NCBI GenBank assembly: GCA_949592205.1
Contig: CATIUR010000003.1
Coordinates: forward strand, 86,962,501 to 87,026,500
Direction of reading: 5' to 3'
DNA from: Helichrysum umbraculigerum
Taxonomy: Eukaryota > Streptophyta > Magnoliopsida > Asterales > Asteraceae
Length of the DNA stretch: 64,000 nt
Shown: piece after piece, positions 10,302 through 23,096 of the stretch
Layout of the letters: every line of letters starts with the position of its first letter
Numbering within the stretch: the first letter of the stretch is position 1
Position numbers and translations under genes: made by a program
Notes under the pieces: model-generated
Database searches by the model: none
Seen by the model: the letters and a program-made list of their open reading frames with translations, nothing else
What the model was told of the DNA's origin: nothing

Positions 10302-12061
10302 GATTCTTAAACAAGAAGAAAACAACAAAGCGTGAGATCTTTATTCAAAGATTAAGGTTATTACAGTGACATAACTAGTTCACTTGAGTTCTTAAATGAG
10401 TAGCACTGGATCCTAAGATCCTTGATGTTGAAGTTTTCGATATTGTAGGGGGCAGACCTATTTCTGGCCTTTTGTGACTTTGATGCAACAGTTTCAGTAA
10501 CTGTGCTGAGTTAACTTTAGTTAAGTTGTCTCGAACCTCACGTTTTTCCGAGTGTTGTCATTAAGTAGCTTGTATTCCCAATGTGTAGTTGTAATGACGA
10601 CCAAATTGTGTTTTCGTTGTAACCAGCTAAGACTATATTGTTGTGGGTAGTCCCACAGACTACAGTGTAGCACTAACATAACATACGGCCATTCATGCCG
10701 GTGAGTGTGACACCTACAGTGTCAAGTGGGATGTTCAAATGGGGTCCACAAACACAACCCATGTGTGTGGTGACATCATTGTGTATTTATTGATTAAAGC
10801 ATTACATGCTTATTTGGTCGTATATACATATATGGCGTACACGTAACTATACCAGTATACGTTCATAATAAAAGTCAGGTGTGGCACCTCGTGCCCAGTT
10901 AAGTAAGTGTATATGTATATATGTAAGTCGTACATGCGACTATAACAAGTCTACATGTATAATTGATGTAGCACCTAGTGCTATAATGCAGTGTTATCAG
11001 CACCGTAATAGAAATACTAATGTTTTGTAATTGTAGTACCAAAGTACTATGAAATGCAGAAGCACCGGAATGTAGAAATCAACGTACTGTAATGTAGTGC
11101 TAACAGCACCGTGATTTCAATACCAATGTATTGTGATTGTAGTACCGAAGTACTATAAAATGCAGCACCACGTGCCGTAATGAAGTGCCCGCGGCACAGT
11201 AATTGCAGTACTCATGTACGGTGAATGTAGCATCAACATGCGATGATTTGTAGTATCGACTACTATGAGGTTTGCACTAACGTGCCCATATTGTGGTATC
11301 AACATACCATGTGTTGTGCTTGAAAACATGATGTGACACCACGTGTCATGTGTTATTTGATAGTAGCCCGAAGGCCAAAATGCGTTGTAGTTATTGTGAT
11401 TTCCCAATTGTAGCACAAAGGCTAGAATGTGAGTGCCCAAAGCACTGAGGTGTTGAATCAATTGATCTAAATGATCAAGTTGTGATTGAGATAATTAATT
11501 TGTTGTGGACTTAGTCAACACTAATCCAATTGTGACCAGCACGGTCAAAGGTGAAAGATTCGTTTGTTTGTTTTAAAATTCGTGGACGTTTAGCATGTGT
11601 GGGTTTCCATTCCCATTGATAACGTTTGCACCTCCTTCCCGAGGTTCAGTGATAAAGGTGTCGAGTCGCGATGGTGAGGAAGACGGCGATATGCCTCTTC
11701 ACGGATATATGTTGGTACAGCGGAATTGATTGTATATATATACTCGATATATATATAGGTATGTAATAGTAGTACACATGTAAGGCCTATTCATATATAC
11801 CTACAGTACATATAATAGCCTAGGGTATCTAGCACATAACAAATCAGAGTCAATTACGTATTCCCAATTCAGTATAACCCCTTTCAGATATCGCATCATC
11901 TTTATTTAATTGTACATAGTTAGCTACGCTATGTTAAATTAAACTATTGTGATGAAATCCCTGAACCGGTCATACCTAACGAGGAATACTGCCTAACAGT
12001 CATAGTCTAGGCCCACTAAATGCAACCTAGTTCACTACAACCTTAGGCTCTGATACCAATC
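10302..12061 (-). other. Element A leader with mini-hairpin array
   Basis: Noncoding 1.76 kb between the primer site and gag. The part near the primer site matches element C's leader. Where element C has its coiled-coil frame, element A has instead a dense run of small, mostly different inverted repeats (10648-11545, see findings). No reading frame here looks protein-like. Confidence 0.7.
12047..12058 (-). promoter_or_regulatory. Primer binding site, initiator Met tRNA
   Basis: Sense sequence TGGTATCAGAGC, 3 nt from the LTR end, complementary to the 3' end of plant initiator methionine tRNA. The same 12-mer stands at the same place in elements B (28068-28079) and C (42589-42600), which fixes the minus-strand orientation of all three. 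Confidence 0.92.
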
Positions 12062-14185
12062 TGTAACACCCTCAAATTTCGGTTTGCGGAAGCTGTCGGG
12101 TCGGGTGTTACTAAATCAAATATCACAGCATAAGATACATAATGAACGACTCTAAATGAGACGTTTGAAAATAATTATACATTTCTCAAAATAGAACGTT
12201 TACAACGTTATGAATTTGACAGTGAATTCCAAATACATAATTTGAAAATACAAAAGTAAATGCAGAGTTGTCCCAAACGTTTGAAATCATGCGACTCGAG
12301 CTAGCATAATCCTGAAGTAATCCTAATCCTGCTGGGCACCTGAGAACACATGCTAAAACAGGTCAGCTATAAAGCTGGTGAGTTCATAGGATTGTAAGTT
12401 AAAATCATGATGTAATAAAACCTCGTATGTTTTGAAAAGTAGTTTCAAATTCTGTCATTTTGATGCGTTTTATATTGAAGTTTTGCAACACCAAATGTGT
12501 ACACGTCAAATCGAGGTATCTCATACCTAAGGGTTCGGGTCATGTACCTAAGTACATATATACATGTATGGCAATTCATGCCTTGATACCTAACAGGTAG
12601 TAGTTGTGTCTAAAAACATGAGGCAATACATGCCTATAACCATTGTGTAGTAGTATGACCGCGTCATATGATAACAATTAACTGTAGTTCCGCAGAACTA
12701 TATAGATTATGTGAAATATGGTGCATACAGCAACCATCTGATTGTAGACCCGCAGATCTATGATTAAAATTGTTTTGAGTGTCCGTTTACCCAGTTAGTA
12801 TACGCTAACCCGGACGTGTTGTATCGAGCTAACGGCCTCGCGTGGAAACTCCACCGACCCGTTCTTCTTGTGAATCCCGAGTATAACTCGCTGATCCATT
12901 GATTGTATGTAAGTGCGGATCACGGCGCATAAGCCCGTGCCACATCGAGTGTATCGCTTTACCGCGATATCGTACTTGTGCCCACTTTACCGTGGCATCG
13001 TTTTGTGCCCACTTTACCGTGGCATCGTCATGATAGCTAGTCATGAGTGAAAATGTGAGAGTGCCATTATGGCGTTGTTCTTGCAAATAATATTTAAGTC
13101 AGCAGTACTACGACTGCCCGACTGAGTAGATCGTATAATTGTATGTAGATATTCATCAGGTGACACCCCCACACGGTTGGATTACATCCTGAGCCGGGGG
13201 ACCATCCCTGGTTGGATTACATCCTGAGCCAGAGTCGTCACCGGTTGAGTTATATTGATATGAGGAATCTGTACCAATGTGTGATAATATTGTATACTCC
13301 TAGCCTAAAGCCTAGCAAGTATATATATCGGAGTCTCAGAGGAAATGTTCACTTAAGTCCAGTTCCCGTTCTAGTGATAACGAAGAGTATCGACAGTTTT
13401 AGTTCCTAAAGAATAACTAAAACTAATAACAGTATAGATGTTGTCTAGTGTAAGTAGAACTAACTAGTCCTAAGGTATTCAATAATATTGTCCCGTGACA
13501 ATATAGCGAAAAGATTATGATAACTACATCAGTTATGTGTTGGTATTCGTTTTCCAATAATCTAACAGGGTACGATTGCAACCTATCTAGGTTGAGTACT
13601 GACATTGTTCTAAAACAATGTTAAGGGTGTAATTCCTAAGTATTACACATTTCGTATTACATGCAGTAATATAAATAGTTGTGAATTATAAAAGATTCTT
13701 AATGTAATTCGAAAACAATGATTGAGCATGTGTTTCACCCCGAAAACAGTAAAACAGTTGAAAGAGTGGGGCTATGAAACTCACCTGAGGAGCTAGCGTC
13801 CTAATGTAACGAGTCGTGTCCAAATATGATCTCCTAGTGTCCTAAACACGAGAGATTTCGTATGTTTGTAAGTGTGGTTCTTGATTGGGGAAATCGTAAT
13901 AATAATTCATATTATTATTGGGTTCGAGTTTTCGTATTTAAATTGTCACTTGGAAACGTCTTCCGACACTTAGAAAAATTTGGCTATTTTCTGTTTTCTG
14001 CGACATAACATGCGACACAAAAATGGTTCATGCGACACAATGGTTGTGTCGCATAGTGCGACACAGAAGCTCTGCGACACAGTGGTTGTGTCGCATAATG
14101 CGTGTGATGCTAAATCAATAGCGACATAAGGGTTGTGTCGCATGGAGTCTGCGACACAAGGTACGACACAAGAATACGACATAAG

Positions 14186-16183
14186 TATAACACCCCCTGT
14201 TTCAATATAAACAATAATATAATAATTGCGACTCGGAAGCGTATATTTCAAAACATACTATCAATGTTTTACATTACTTAAAATGTCACTAAACTTTTTC
14301 AAATCCAAACACATGACATTTCAATCAACTCGGTGTTATATAATTTAAAACATATATTTAGTTATCAAAATAACATCAGAGTAACAGTCTGTCAAACATT
14401 CCATCCAGTCCAACAACCTCCTGCCCAATATGTCCCATCTATTTAACCTGCAGGAAGAACTGTGGTGGGGTTAGCATAAAGCTAAGTGAATGAAACTATA
14501 AACAACAGCTCAACCTAGCATAACAATCTGTTTACATCAAATAACAATAAACAGAAAATCAATCATTCACTCGACATCCAATCAATGTCAAGCTACACCT
14601 ATCAATCATTATCATTCATCATGAGGATCGGTGGCTCCTGAGATACCCTAATACCGGTTTGGTACTCCAGGAACTCTTATCAATCATCTGTATTGGCCTA
14701 TACAGAACTACCGATAACTGGTTGTCAATCACACACGACCTAGATCTCTTAACCGACAATTCAAGTTTCCGAGATCTCCTGTCGTCTACAACAACAACAA
14801 GTCCAACCATCAAATCAAGTTGACCTCAAAGTCTTACCTACTAGCAAAATCAGCCAAGTAAACAACTAGTTAAACTATCATGGCAAGATATCTCGACCTA
14901 TGCATCATATCAAAGTAATACTATAAATTACTGGTTGTAAATCAAATCATTACAACTAAATCACACTGAGGTTACAGATCCACTCACCGATTACCTCAGA
15001 CCTCCACTCAGTAGTCTAATATCACTGAGCCTTCTCCACATCTGAGAATCAACCAATCAAATATAAGTTAGTAATCAAATCATAAATACTGAACTTATAT
15101 CAATCTTTAACATTAGGAACTTAACATAATCTACATCAAGATTACTAGTTCCTAACTATCCACTAATGATTTATAATATAATCATTATCATCTATTAACA
15201 TATATTCAATATTAATCACATTACTGTTAACAATCAAACAAGAATTGCTATAACAGTGAACCAAGCCGCCGTCTTCACCCTTGAAGCCGCCGGCTTCTAA
15301 CCATCACCCGCCGGCTTCACTTCATCAACCGCCGGGTAAATTACTAAAAGTGGTAACAGAAGCAAACCACGTTTTAAAGCATATACCAACCGCCGGGCAT
15401 TGTTTATACCCGCCGGGTCCCTACACCACAACACAAGCCGCCGGCTAGGCTCAGAAGCCGCCGGCTTCTATTGACTCGGGACAAGCCGCCGGCTTCGGCA
15501 TGAAGCCGCCGGCTTCAGGCTTCGTCCCAGCACAGTTTCGAGCTGTAAAACCCTAACCCACGGGTTTATAATCCAAAACCTCAAAAACAAGGTTTCTAAC
15601 CGTTTAAAACCACAATTATTATCACATAATCAATATGTAACACTTATAACATGATTTCTAACATCCAAATCTCTCAAATCATCAATTTACCCAAATTTAA
15701 ATCAAAATCAAATTCTTAAATACTCAAGAATACTTACTGATTGAAGAATCTAACGATGGTAATCTGATGATTAGGAAGTTTCACGAGAATCACAACTTCC
15801 TGATTTGATTTCTGGATTGATTTGGAGGTTTTCAGAGAGTTTCTGTGAGTTTTGGAATAAAAATGAATAACTTTCCTAAATAGGAAAGGATATATATAAG
15901 TCGGCCTCACGAACCGCCTTCAATATACGGGTATAATTTAATACCCCATCTCAATCTATTGTCTGGAACCCGAAAACCATTTGCGAGTCCAAACATTTTA
16001 TTGCACCGTCAACTATATTAATTTACAACAATTAATATTTCACTTATCACATTGGAATATTCGTATCCTATTCCAATTATTTCAACTATTTCAAACAATA
16101 TTATTTCCAAACACATTTAAATACATATTTAAATCAAGAAATAATACTATACAAATAACTAGGTCCATTTCGAGGATGTTACA
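14186..16183 (-). mobile_element. Solo LTR E, nested in element A
   Basis: A 1,998-bp LTR without internal region or partner, flanked by ATAAG on both sides (14181-14185 and 16184-16188). Its sense ends are TGTAACATCC...GGTGTTATA, so it closes in TA rather than CA. It aligns with LTR D over most of its length, for example the acceptor-like TTCCTGCAG at 14448 and the block with GTGAGTGGATC near 14970. It was produced by recombination between the two LTRs of a full element and is younger than element A's insertion. Confidence 0.9.
15263..15520. repeat. AAGCCGCCGGCTT palindrome cluster in LTR E
   Basis: About ten copies of a CCGCCGG core, the fullest being GAAGCCGCCGGCTTC, whose arms are perfect inverted repeats around one C. 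Variants are AACCGCCGGG and ACCCGCCGGG. The cluster lies 660-920 bp from the sense start of the LTR, a similar position to the clusters of A, C, D and F. Confidence 0.88.
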
Positions 16184-16989
16184 ATAAGGGTTGTGTCGCA
16201 TGAGTAATCCATGCGACACAGTATGCGACACAAGGCTTGTGTCGCACTCAAGAACAGCAGCCCAGAAACTTTCGGGTTTCGCGTTTTTCCGGCCAAAATC
16301 GCAAATCAAACTCATTTTCAAGCTGTAAAATCGTGGTTTCTTGGTTGTTTAGGTTATAAGCAACTTATGTAAACATTTTTACACTAAAACATTACTCCAA
16401 AATGATTAAATCTAAGAATTTGAGAATTTCTTACAAATGCGAATCGAGGCCAAACGAGGAAGAAAACGAGGATGTCGCCTTTGTTAATGTTGTTCCTCTC
16501 TTGATGGTGATTCCGAAAATGTAAAATTTCGTGGGTCGATTTGAAGATCCGAAATCGGGTAAGAATTTTTAGAGAGAGTTTTGGGTGAGGTGTGTGTGAA
16601 ATGAAATGAAAGAAATGAAAGAATGAGGGGGGTTTGGGGGGTTGGGTGGCTTATCCAAAGAGGTGGGGAGGAGTCTTCCCCCACTTCGTTCCTATTTTGC
16701 AGTGTAAAATACCCGTATTTTATACCCGAATAATATATATAAATTTAATATTTTTAGATTTATATTTCCGCTCTTTCGATTAGTAATTAATTAAATTAAA
16801 AATAGTTTTACTCAATTTAAAATCTAATGTGACTTCAAATGGTTTTATTTGTGATTATTACATAATCACTATTCATTATATAAAATGTAAAGTTTTCGCT
16901 CGATGAGTTATAATTGTATATAATAATAAGATTATAAAAAGTTTAAATTAGACGCGCAAGTTGACTTTTTGACCAGGTGTTACAAACTC

Positions 16990-18960
16990 GACCTTATTGA
17001 ATTATGAAAGACTCACCACACAAGACAGAGAAAAACGATATAGGCTTTCTTGTCAGTCACTTTTAAAAGAGTTACAAATTTATATATATATAAAAGGAAT
17101 ATGATACATTTTGTTGTCTTACATCGGTTCTTATAGAGGAAATGTTGCATCTATTAGTTCAAGTTTCCCCTCGATCGGTAAATGCGCAATCCAAAAACAA
17201 ACTATGAGGTAAAGTTATCAAAGCGGACAATATCTCTAAGATGGCTCCCATTGGTTCCGTCGGTTTGGAACCGACAAGCGTCGGTCCAACTGACACCATT
17301 GGTACCACTCGTTGGTTGGTCCCCGTCGGTTGGTTTCGTTGAAAAATCGACGTGCGTCGTTTCTTTTTTTTCCTTTTCTTTTTGTGTGTATATAACTAAA
17401 GGTATTAAGGTAAATTGGTAAATATGAAACCCAAAAATTAAAGTGACGGTGTCACTGATGGCAGGGGTCCGTCGGTTTTAGTCAGTTTTGAAAAAAGTTG
17501 ATGTGACGCTAACTTGACGCGTCGATTTCAGTCAATTTTAATCACGATTGGGTATGGTATAATACGTTAGACATGGTTGTTTCGTCTCATTGGAAATTGT
17601 TCCACAAAAAAAACACAAACTCATGATTACGACGGGTTTGCTAACAACCCTAGTTTTCAAAAACCGTTGATGTCTTATTAATCGAACCACTTGTCGCCAT
17701 ATAGACAATCTTGATGATATTGTGGTGGATGTAAGTGGCCATATCCTGACCTAGCTCTATAATTGCCTATTACCCTACCACATGCTCCTCAAACGTTGTA
17801 AGAAACTAATTTATTTATGCTTTCTTATTAATATAATAAATTCTAAGTGTCTTATATCATTTGTATTGGTAACATATGTTATGTGAGAGTTATGGATGTT
17901 ATGTTACCATAACTTTGTGTTATCACATAAAATATGCAATGATAACATAAGATTGTGGGTGTTGTGAAAGTAAACCCCACAAATTAATTTTGTTTAACAT
18001 GAAAATGGAAGAAAATCTAATGAAAAAGGAAAAAAAAAAAAAAAAAACAAAACTTGCGTGGTTCCGACTTTTTGGCGCGCTACTTCTGTGCTCCCTTCCA
18101 CAACGTCTTGTCACCAAGTCAACCACTACACCTGTGGTGGATCTACTCCGCCACCACGCCGCGTTACAAATGATCTTATGATAATCGATGAACGTAAAAT
18201 ACTAATATACTAGCTTATATATTTGAACTCGTTAAAAACAACGTACACTTTTTAACAATATCGTTAACAAAGTTTTAATAATATGTTATACAATACAAAT
18301 TAGTGAATTACTACGGAGTACTAATCACCAGAAAATGTTACTATGTTTTTGGTTACGTGTCCTCGTAAAACACTTAACATGTGGTAAGTTAGGTGGCATG
18401 TCCAATTTCTGGATCTTTTTGTCGTTTAGTCCTTGTAAAATTGACAAGTGTTAATCTGACCCCACTTTAGTTGGTATCATATAAACTCCCAATTTATTTT
18501 GCCAATCATGTCTCCCGTTTCTTTAATATTATCCAATTTAGTATTGCTTCCATCGTTAGTCCTTCATAAGATAACTTGCCCTTAAACCCGTGTATACACA
18601 CGAGTTATGTAAGGTAAAATTATAATTTTTTAGTATCGATATAATTATTAGTAAAATTTATTAGTAAGGATATAATTGAAAAAGGGAAAAATAAAATAAT
18701 AATTTATGTGCGATTATTGTTAAGAAGAAAATATGAATCCTAAATATAATAGGAATCCTAAATATAGTCATCCTATATTTAATTATTATTATATTATTTA
18801 TGACATCATTGAATCCTAAATTTTAGCTAATTGGACAAAATTAAAGAATTTAATTGGCTAATTGATAATTCGATGACATCATATGATGTTTCTTATATAT
18901 AATTTATAAGATACCCTATATAATTTAAGATACCCTATCATCTATCTCGTTTCATTATTT
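16990..18960. other. AT-rich intergenic stretch, no supported gene
   Basis: Between element A and the next recognisable repeats. The part at about 17225-17540 (beginning GGCTCCCATTGG) shares blocks in the same order with 19088-19420: a GGCTCCCA start, TATATAA.TAAAGGTAT, TATTGGTAAAT or ATTGGTAAAT, and a TGACGCT.A.TTGAC end. These are probably two diverged copies of one nonautonomous DNA element, but I could not fix their ends. Small reading frames here lack protein character. Confidence 0.45.
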
Positions 18961-19087
18961 AATATGTGCACCGGAGTTAGCATAATATTCTTCATAGTAA
19001 GATGCATGAACCAATCATTAACTAGACTAATTGAACAAATAACAACAATAGTAAATAATTTTAACCTTTTCCTAATTATGATAATAA

Positions 19088-19420
19088 GAGGGCTCCCAAC
19101 GGGAGCATCACTTCCCACTTCAGTTTGCATCAGTTTTGCGATGGGGTTGACACCATCACTTCAGTTACCCGGGGGTCAGTAAAACTTCAGTTTACCGAAG
19201 TAGAAGCGAAGGAAAAAGTGGGTCCAAATATTATTTTTATTTGTTTTATGTTTACTGTATATAAATAAAGGTATAGTATATTGGTAAATGTTGGGTCTGA
19301 AAAAACCGAGTGATGCACCCATGTTGGCAGTGTTCAGTTAGTTGTACGTTAGTTAGTTTTGAGAAGCGTCTACGTGACGCTGATTTGACACTAACCGATG
19401 CAAAGTGTGCATCAGCGGTT
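19088..19420. repeat. Probable nonautonomous DNA element, second copy
   Basis: Begins with the small inverted repeat GGGCTCCCAACGGGAGC and shares ordered blocks with about 17225-17540. No coding capacity. Class and exact ends are undetermined. Confidence 0.4.
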
Positions 19421-19525
19421 GAGAGTGACCTAATATGATGTTTCACTTAATTATCATGGTGGATTGACTTGAATATGTTTTATTAAAAGTTACTGTAAAA
19501 GTATATCTTATTGTGAAAGGATAAA

Positions 19526-19816
19526 GGGTTTATTGTTTCGTTATGTGCTAAACATTGGACTTGTTACTATATTATGCGCACAACTTTTGAACCATCTATC
19601 ATATGGTGTAAACCTTCTAAAACCTCTTATTGTATGCATTTAACTTCTATTGTATGTATAGAACTTACAGAGGATAAGTCAATTTATAGAGCAAAACAAG
19701 CATAAAACATATAATAGAGGTTTTAGAAGGTTAACATTATATAATAGATGGTCCAATGTTGAGAGGATACAATAATAACAAATCCAAAATTGAGCGCATA
19801 ATGAAACAATAAGCTC
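19526..19816. repeat. MITE with long terminal inverted repeats
   Basis: The first and last ~100 bp are imperfect inverted repeats of each other: TTATTGTTTCGTTATG at the left against CATAATGAAACAATAA at the right, continuing through AACCTTCTAAAACCTC and its complement. About 290 bp and noncoding. No clear target duplication, so the superfamily is open. Confidence 0.7.
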
Positions 19817-20881
19817 AAAGAAAAAATAGTTACTGTATATTCATAAGAGTTTAATAATTGATAAATGAGATATACCTCGGTATTTTCTTTAGTAATTAAC
19901 TTATAATGACTTCCATTTAGTTTAATAATTATACCTCAAGATTTGAAATAGATCGACTAGCAAATAATTAAAATGAGATGTCAGTTTGCGATGAAGACTG
20001 TTTAATATACAAGCATGTGGCGATTAGGTGTATATCGATCTTGTTTTTATTCATTATTATAAGTTTGATAAATTTAAGAAAGATAAAAGGTGAGCAGCTT
20101 TACGTACAATTTATTGGTTCGAATGTCTAATCTAATAGCAGGATTGAAACTACAATTTAGAGGATGTGCTTGTAACTCACTTAAATAATACTCCAAAATA
20201 TCATACTTTCTCCGCCTCAATTTTTTTCCCATAAAAAAACGCAGTAAAAGAAAATGTAATCATTAAATTCTACTTTACGATTAAATGACAGGTTTAACCT
20301 AAATTCTAGCACACTTTTTATGGCATAGTCACACACGACATGTATTAGAAGTAATAGTGTATATTTAAGTAGTTATATATAACACCCCTCATTTTACAGT
20401 CATTTAAATATAATATATCGGAAGTGTTATCCCAAATTTCAACATTTATAAGTTATATCATTTCATATACTTATAAAATCAAACTAATTCAAATCACAGT
20501 TTATCAACTTGGGTGTTATATAAAACAAAAGTTAACACTGGTTTATACAATTCAAATATTAGAGTCACGCCTCACTGTCAAACATTCCATCCAGTCCAAC
20601 TTCTTGCCCACCCGATATTATATCCATAACCTGCAAGAAGTGTTAATGTGGAGGATTAGTATAACGCTAAGTGGGTGAATAATAATCAACAGTCCAACTT
20701 AGCAGAACAACTCTGTTTACATCAAAGCATCGTAAATGCACAATACTCAATACAACAATTCAACGGTTCAACTGGTCAACTACCCAACTGGTCAACTATT
20801 CAACTGGTCAACTATTCAACAATTTCAACTTATCAACAATGCAACAGTTTAACAAAATCACAACTCAATAATGAGGATCAG

Positions 20882-23096
20882 TGAAACGCCCTGAAAATCT
20901 GATCATTTTTTTTTTTTAAAACTGAAAACATACTATAATTGGTCCCAATTTAGGATCTATAGCTCACGAAATATCTTTCTACTGTGTTCTGGGTCAAATT
21001 TTGTTCCGAAATTGAAAAAGTCAAATTTGTACATACATACGCGATCCTAACCTTCAATCTGGGATCGCGTACTCCTTTGAAAAACCTACGGATGTAAAAT
21101 TTCACTATAGTACGCGATCCTACAAGCTGCTGGGATCGCGTACTCCTTTGAAAATCCGATCTCAGCAAAAATCATAATTTTGACCAAATTCAAACGCGCA
21201 TAACTTTTGACTCGGGAGTCCGTTTGACCTGAAATTTTGCGTGCACGTCTATATGACCAAAACGAAGACTTCCCTTTTTGCACTTTCTCAAATTTCTCAT
21301 TTTATCGGGATTTGGGCTTATGGGTCATTTTCGGCTAAATTTTCCACATTTTTCTAACATACTAAGTCTCAAACCATAGAGACTTAGGAGCTGAGCTTGT
21401 ATACACATATTTCTACTATCAAAACAAACTTGTGAGGCTAATCATTATACTCTTAGCCCTTCCCTAACTCAATTTGACCCATAAGTGCCATTAAGACCCG
21501 TATTGACCCATTTTGACCCGCTGATCCAAAAGGGCTAATTTGACTCATTCAATGGCTAAACACACTTCAGAATTGACTAATAACATCATTTGACTTTCGA
21601 TAAAACTTTCAATATATACATAATCAAAATATCACTTCTATTACAACTTATAACTTAACACTTTTCAACATTTTCTACTAGTCTTACACAACTTTACACT
21701 ATTACCCATAATTGATCTAATCATTACTTTCATAACCAAAACATGTCAAAACATTGTTTGGGCGATCTTTCAAGGTTTCAAAATGATAATTTAAAGAGAA
21801 AGCTTGTGTAACTTACAACAAGCTAGCACTCCACTTCTACCCTTTCGCAATATCTTTACCCCTTCCACTTTCACTTGTACCTACAACATAACTAAACTAA
21901 TTAAGCAATTTGCTTAGTGAGAATATGAAAACTACTCAATACAATGCATTATTAACATAAAGCAAATAATGAACAAAGTAAGGAACTACTTCCCTTTTCT
22001 TGCAACTCCACTTTCACAATTCTAATCATATGTGCACATAGCTAATCAATATTTGGCTAACATAAGTTAACCACTATTCGTACAAAGCAAACCTTGGTTA
22101 GCTATTCTAATCAAAATATGGCTAATAAGCATTAACCATTCTAATCACAAGCTTTCATCATAATCATGATATAATCATAAGCTAATCACAACAAGTTACA
22201 TGATCATGATCTAAACAATTCATAAACTCACCTTGATTTGTAGCACAACTTGTAATAAGATGATCAAACAATAATAATTCTTCTTGAGCACCTAATACAA
22301 TATGCATAACACAAAATCAATAACTAATCACATCTTTAAACTATTATCATCTAATTCTCTTCTCCCCCACTTGAGATTTACTAATTTTACTTTAACTAAA
22401 CTAACTAACTTACTTATCATAATCAAAATCATTACTTTATTATGAATTTAACTACTTTCTAATCACTAATTGATTCTACTAACATATCAAAATCATACTA
22501 TAAACTAAAACATAGGATTCATGAAAAATCTCATAAACCTCATGAACACTAATCATAACCTATCATCTCTAGCATGAAATTAAGATTCTAATCATGATTT
22601 ATATGCTATACTAACACTAACTAATCAATTACAAACTCTAATTTCGGATTAATTCATACTAATTAGCTAAAACCCATGAAAACCCAATTTCTAGGGTTCT
22701 TAAGGAGAAAGAACAACTTACAAAGATCTAGAGATGATGGAGGGTGATACTTTTGATGATTTGAGCTTGAATTTAAGATTGAAAAACTGATTTCTTGTTG
22801 GATTTTAGCCTCCTGCGAATTTTTGGTTCTTCACGTAAAGTTCTGGAAATATTTTGAAGTCTATCTTCATGTTACAGAAGAAAGGCACGTACTAGTGTCT
22901 AAATTCTTTTAAATTTCTATACTACACAGTCTGGAACTGAACAACTAGTTTGCGTTTTCTATTATATCTCATTATTTAGAGATCTAAAATTAAAAAGATG
23001 TATATTTTATTGTACACTAAAATAATACTGTAAAACTGAGCCATTAAAACTTATTTTTATTTACTAAAGAAATACCTTGAAAACTGGGGTGTTACA
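20882..23096 (-). repeat. Element B 3' LTR (left copy)
   Basis: Canonical TG...CA ends (sense TGTAACACCCC...GGGCGTTTCA). It has a donor-like TTTGTAAGTT near 22720 after a leader-like stretch, and two long-armed palindromes near the U5 end (21038-21143). Confidence 0.94.
21038..21143. repeat. GTACGCGATCC palindromes, element B left LTR
   Basis: Two stem-loops built from the same arms: TACGCGATCC (21038-21047) with GGGATCGCGTA (21061-21071), and GTACGCGATCC (21110-21120) with GGATCGCGTAC (21133-21143). They are near the U5 end rather than near the donor-like site. Confidence 0.85.

Larger units (their letters stand above)
13999..16246. repeat. TGCGACACA palindrome cluster, element A right LTR
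   Basis: The same cluster in the 5' LTR of element A, interrupted inside the array by solo LTR E (14186-16183). The pieces are 13999-14185 and 16189-16246. Confidence 0.88.
5886..16984 (-). mobile_element. Element A: Gag-only Ty3-type LTR retrotransposon
   Basis: Complete insertion read on the minus strand. It is bounded by the 5-bp target duplication AACTC (5881-5885 and 16985-16989). Its two LTRs are each 2,920 bp once the nested LTR E is removed from the right copy. Inside are an initiator-Met-tRNA primer site (12047-12058), a long hairpin-rich leader, one gag frame, and a purine tract at 8806-8819. No protease, reverse transcriptase, RNase H or integrase is present, so it must move using another element's enzymes. 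I see only about seven substitutions between its LTRs, which points to recent movement. It resembles the published TR-GAG class (terminal repeats plus GAG only), with unusually long LTRs. Its ends, leader and pre-PPT hairpin resemble element C. Confidence 0.93.
12062..16984 (-). repeat. Element A 5' LTR (right copy, split by LTR E)
   Basis: Nearly identical to 5886-8805 up to 14185 and again from 16189. The intervening 2,003 bp are solo LTR E plus one copy of its target duplication ATAAG. Subtracting them gives exactly 2,920 bp, the length of the other LTR. In sense order the primer site follows directly after 12062. Confidence 0.93.

Noticed and set aside
11153..11461. 102-codon minus-strand frame in element A's leader
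   Set aside because: It lies wholly in the mini-hairpin array and has no family resemblance; structure explains the sequence better than coding.
17923..18186. Possible MITE with ATAAGAT-like ends
   Set aside because: Only a few terminal bases pair and no target duplication could be fixed.
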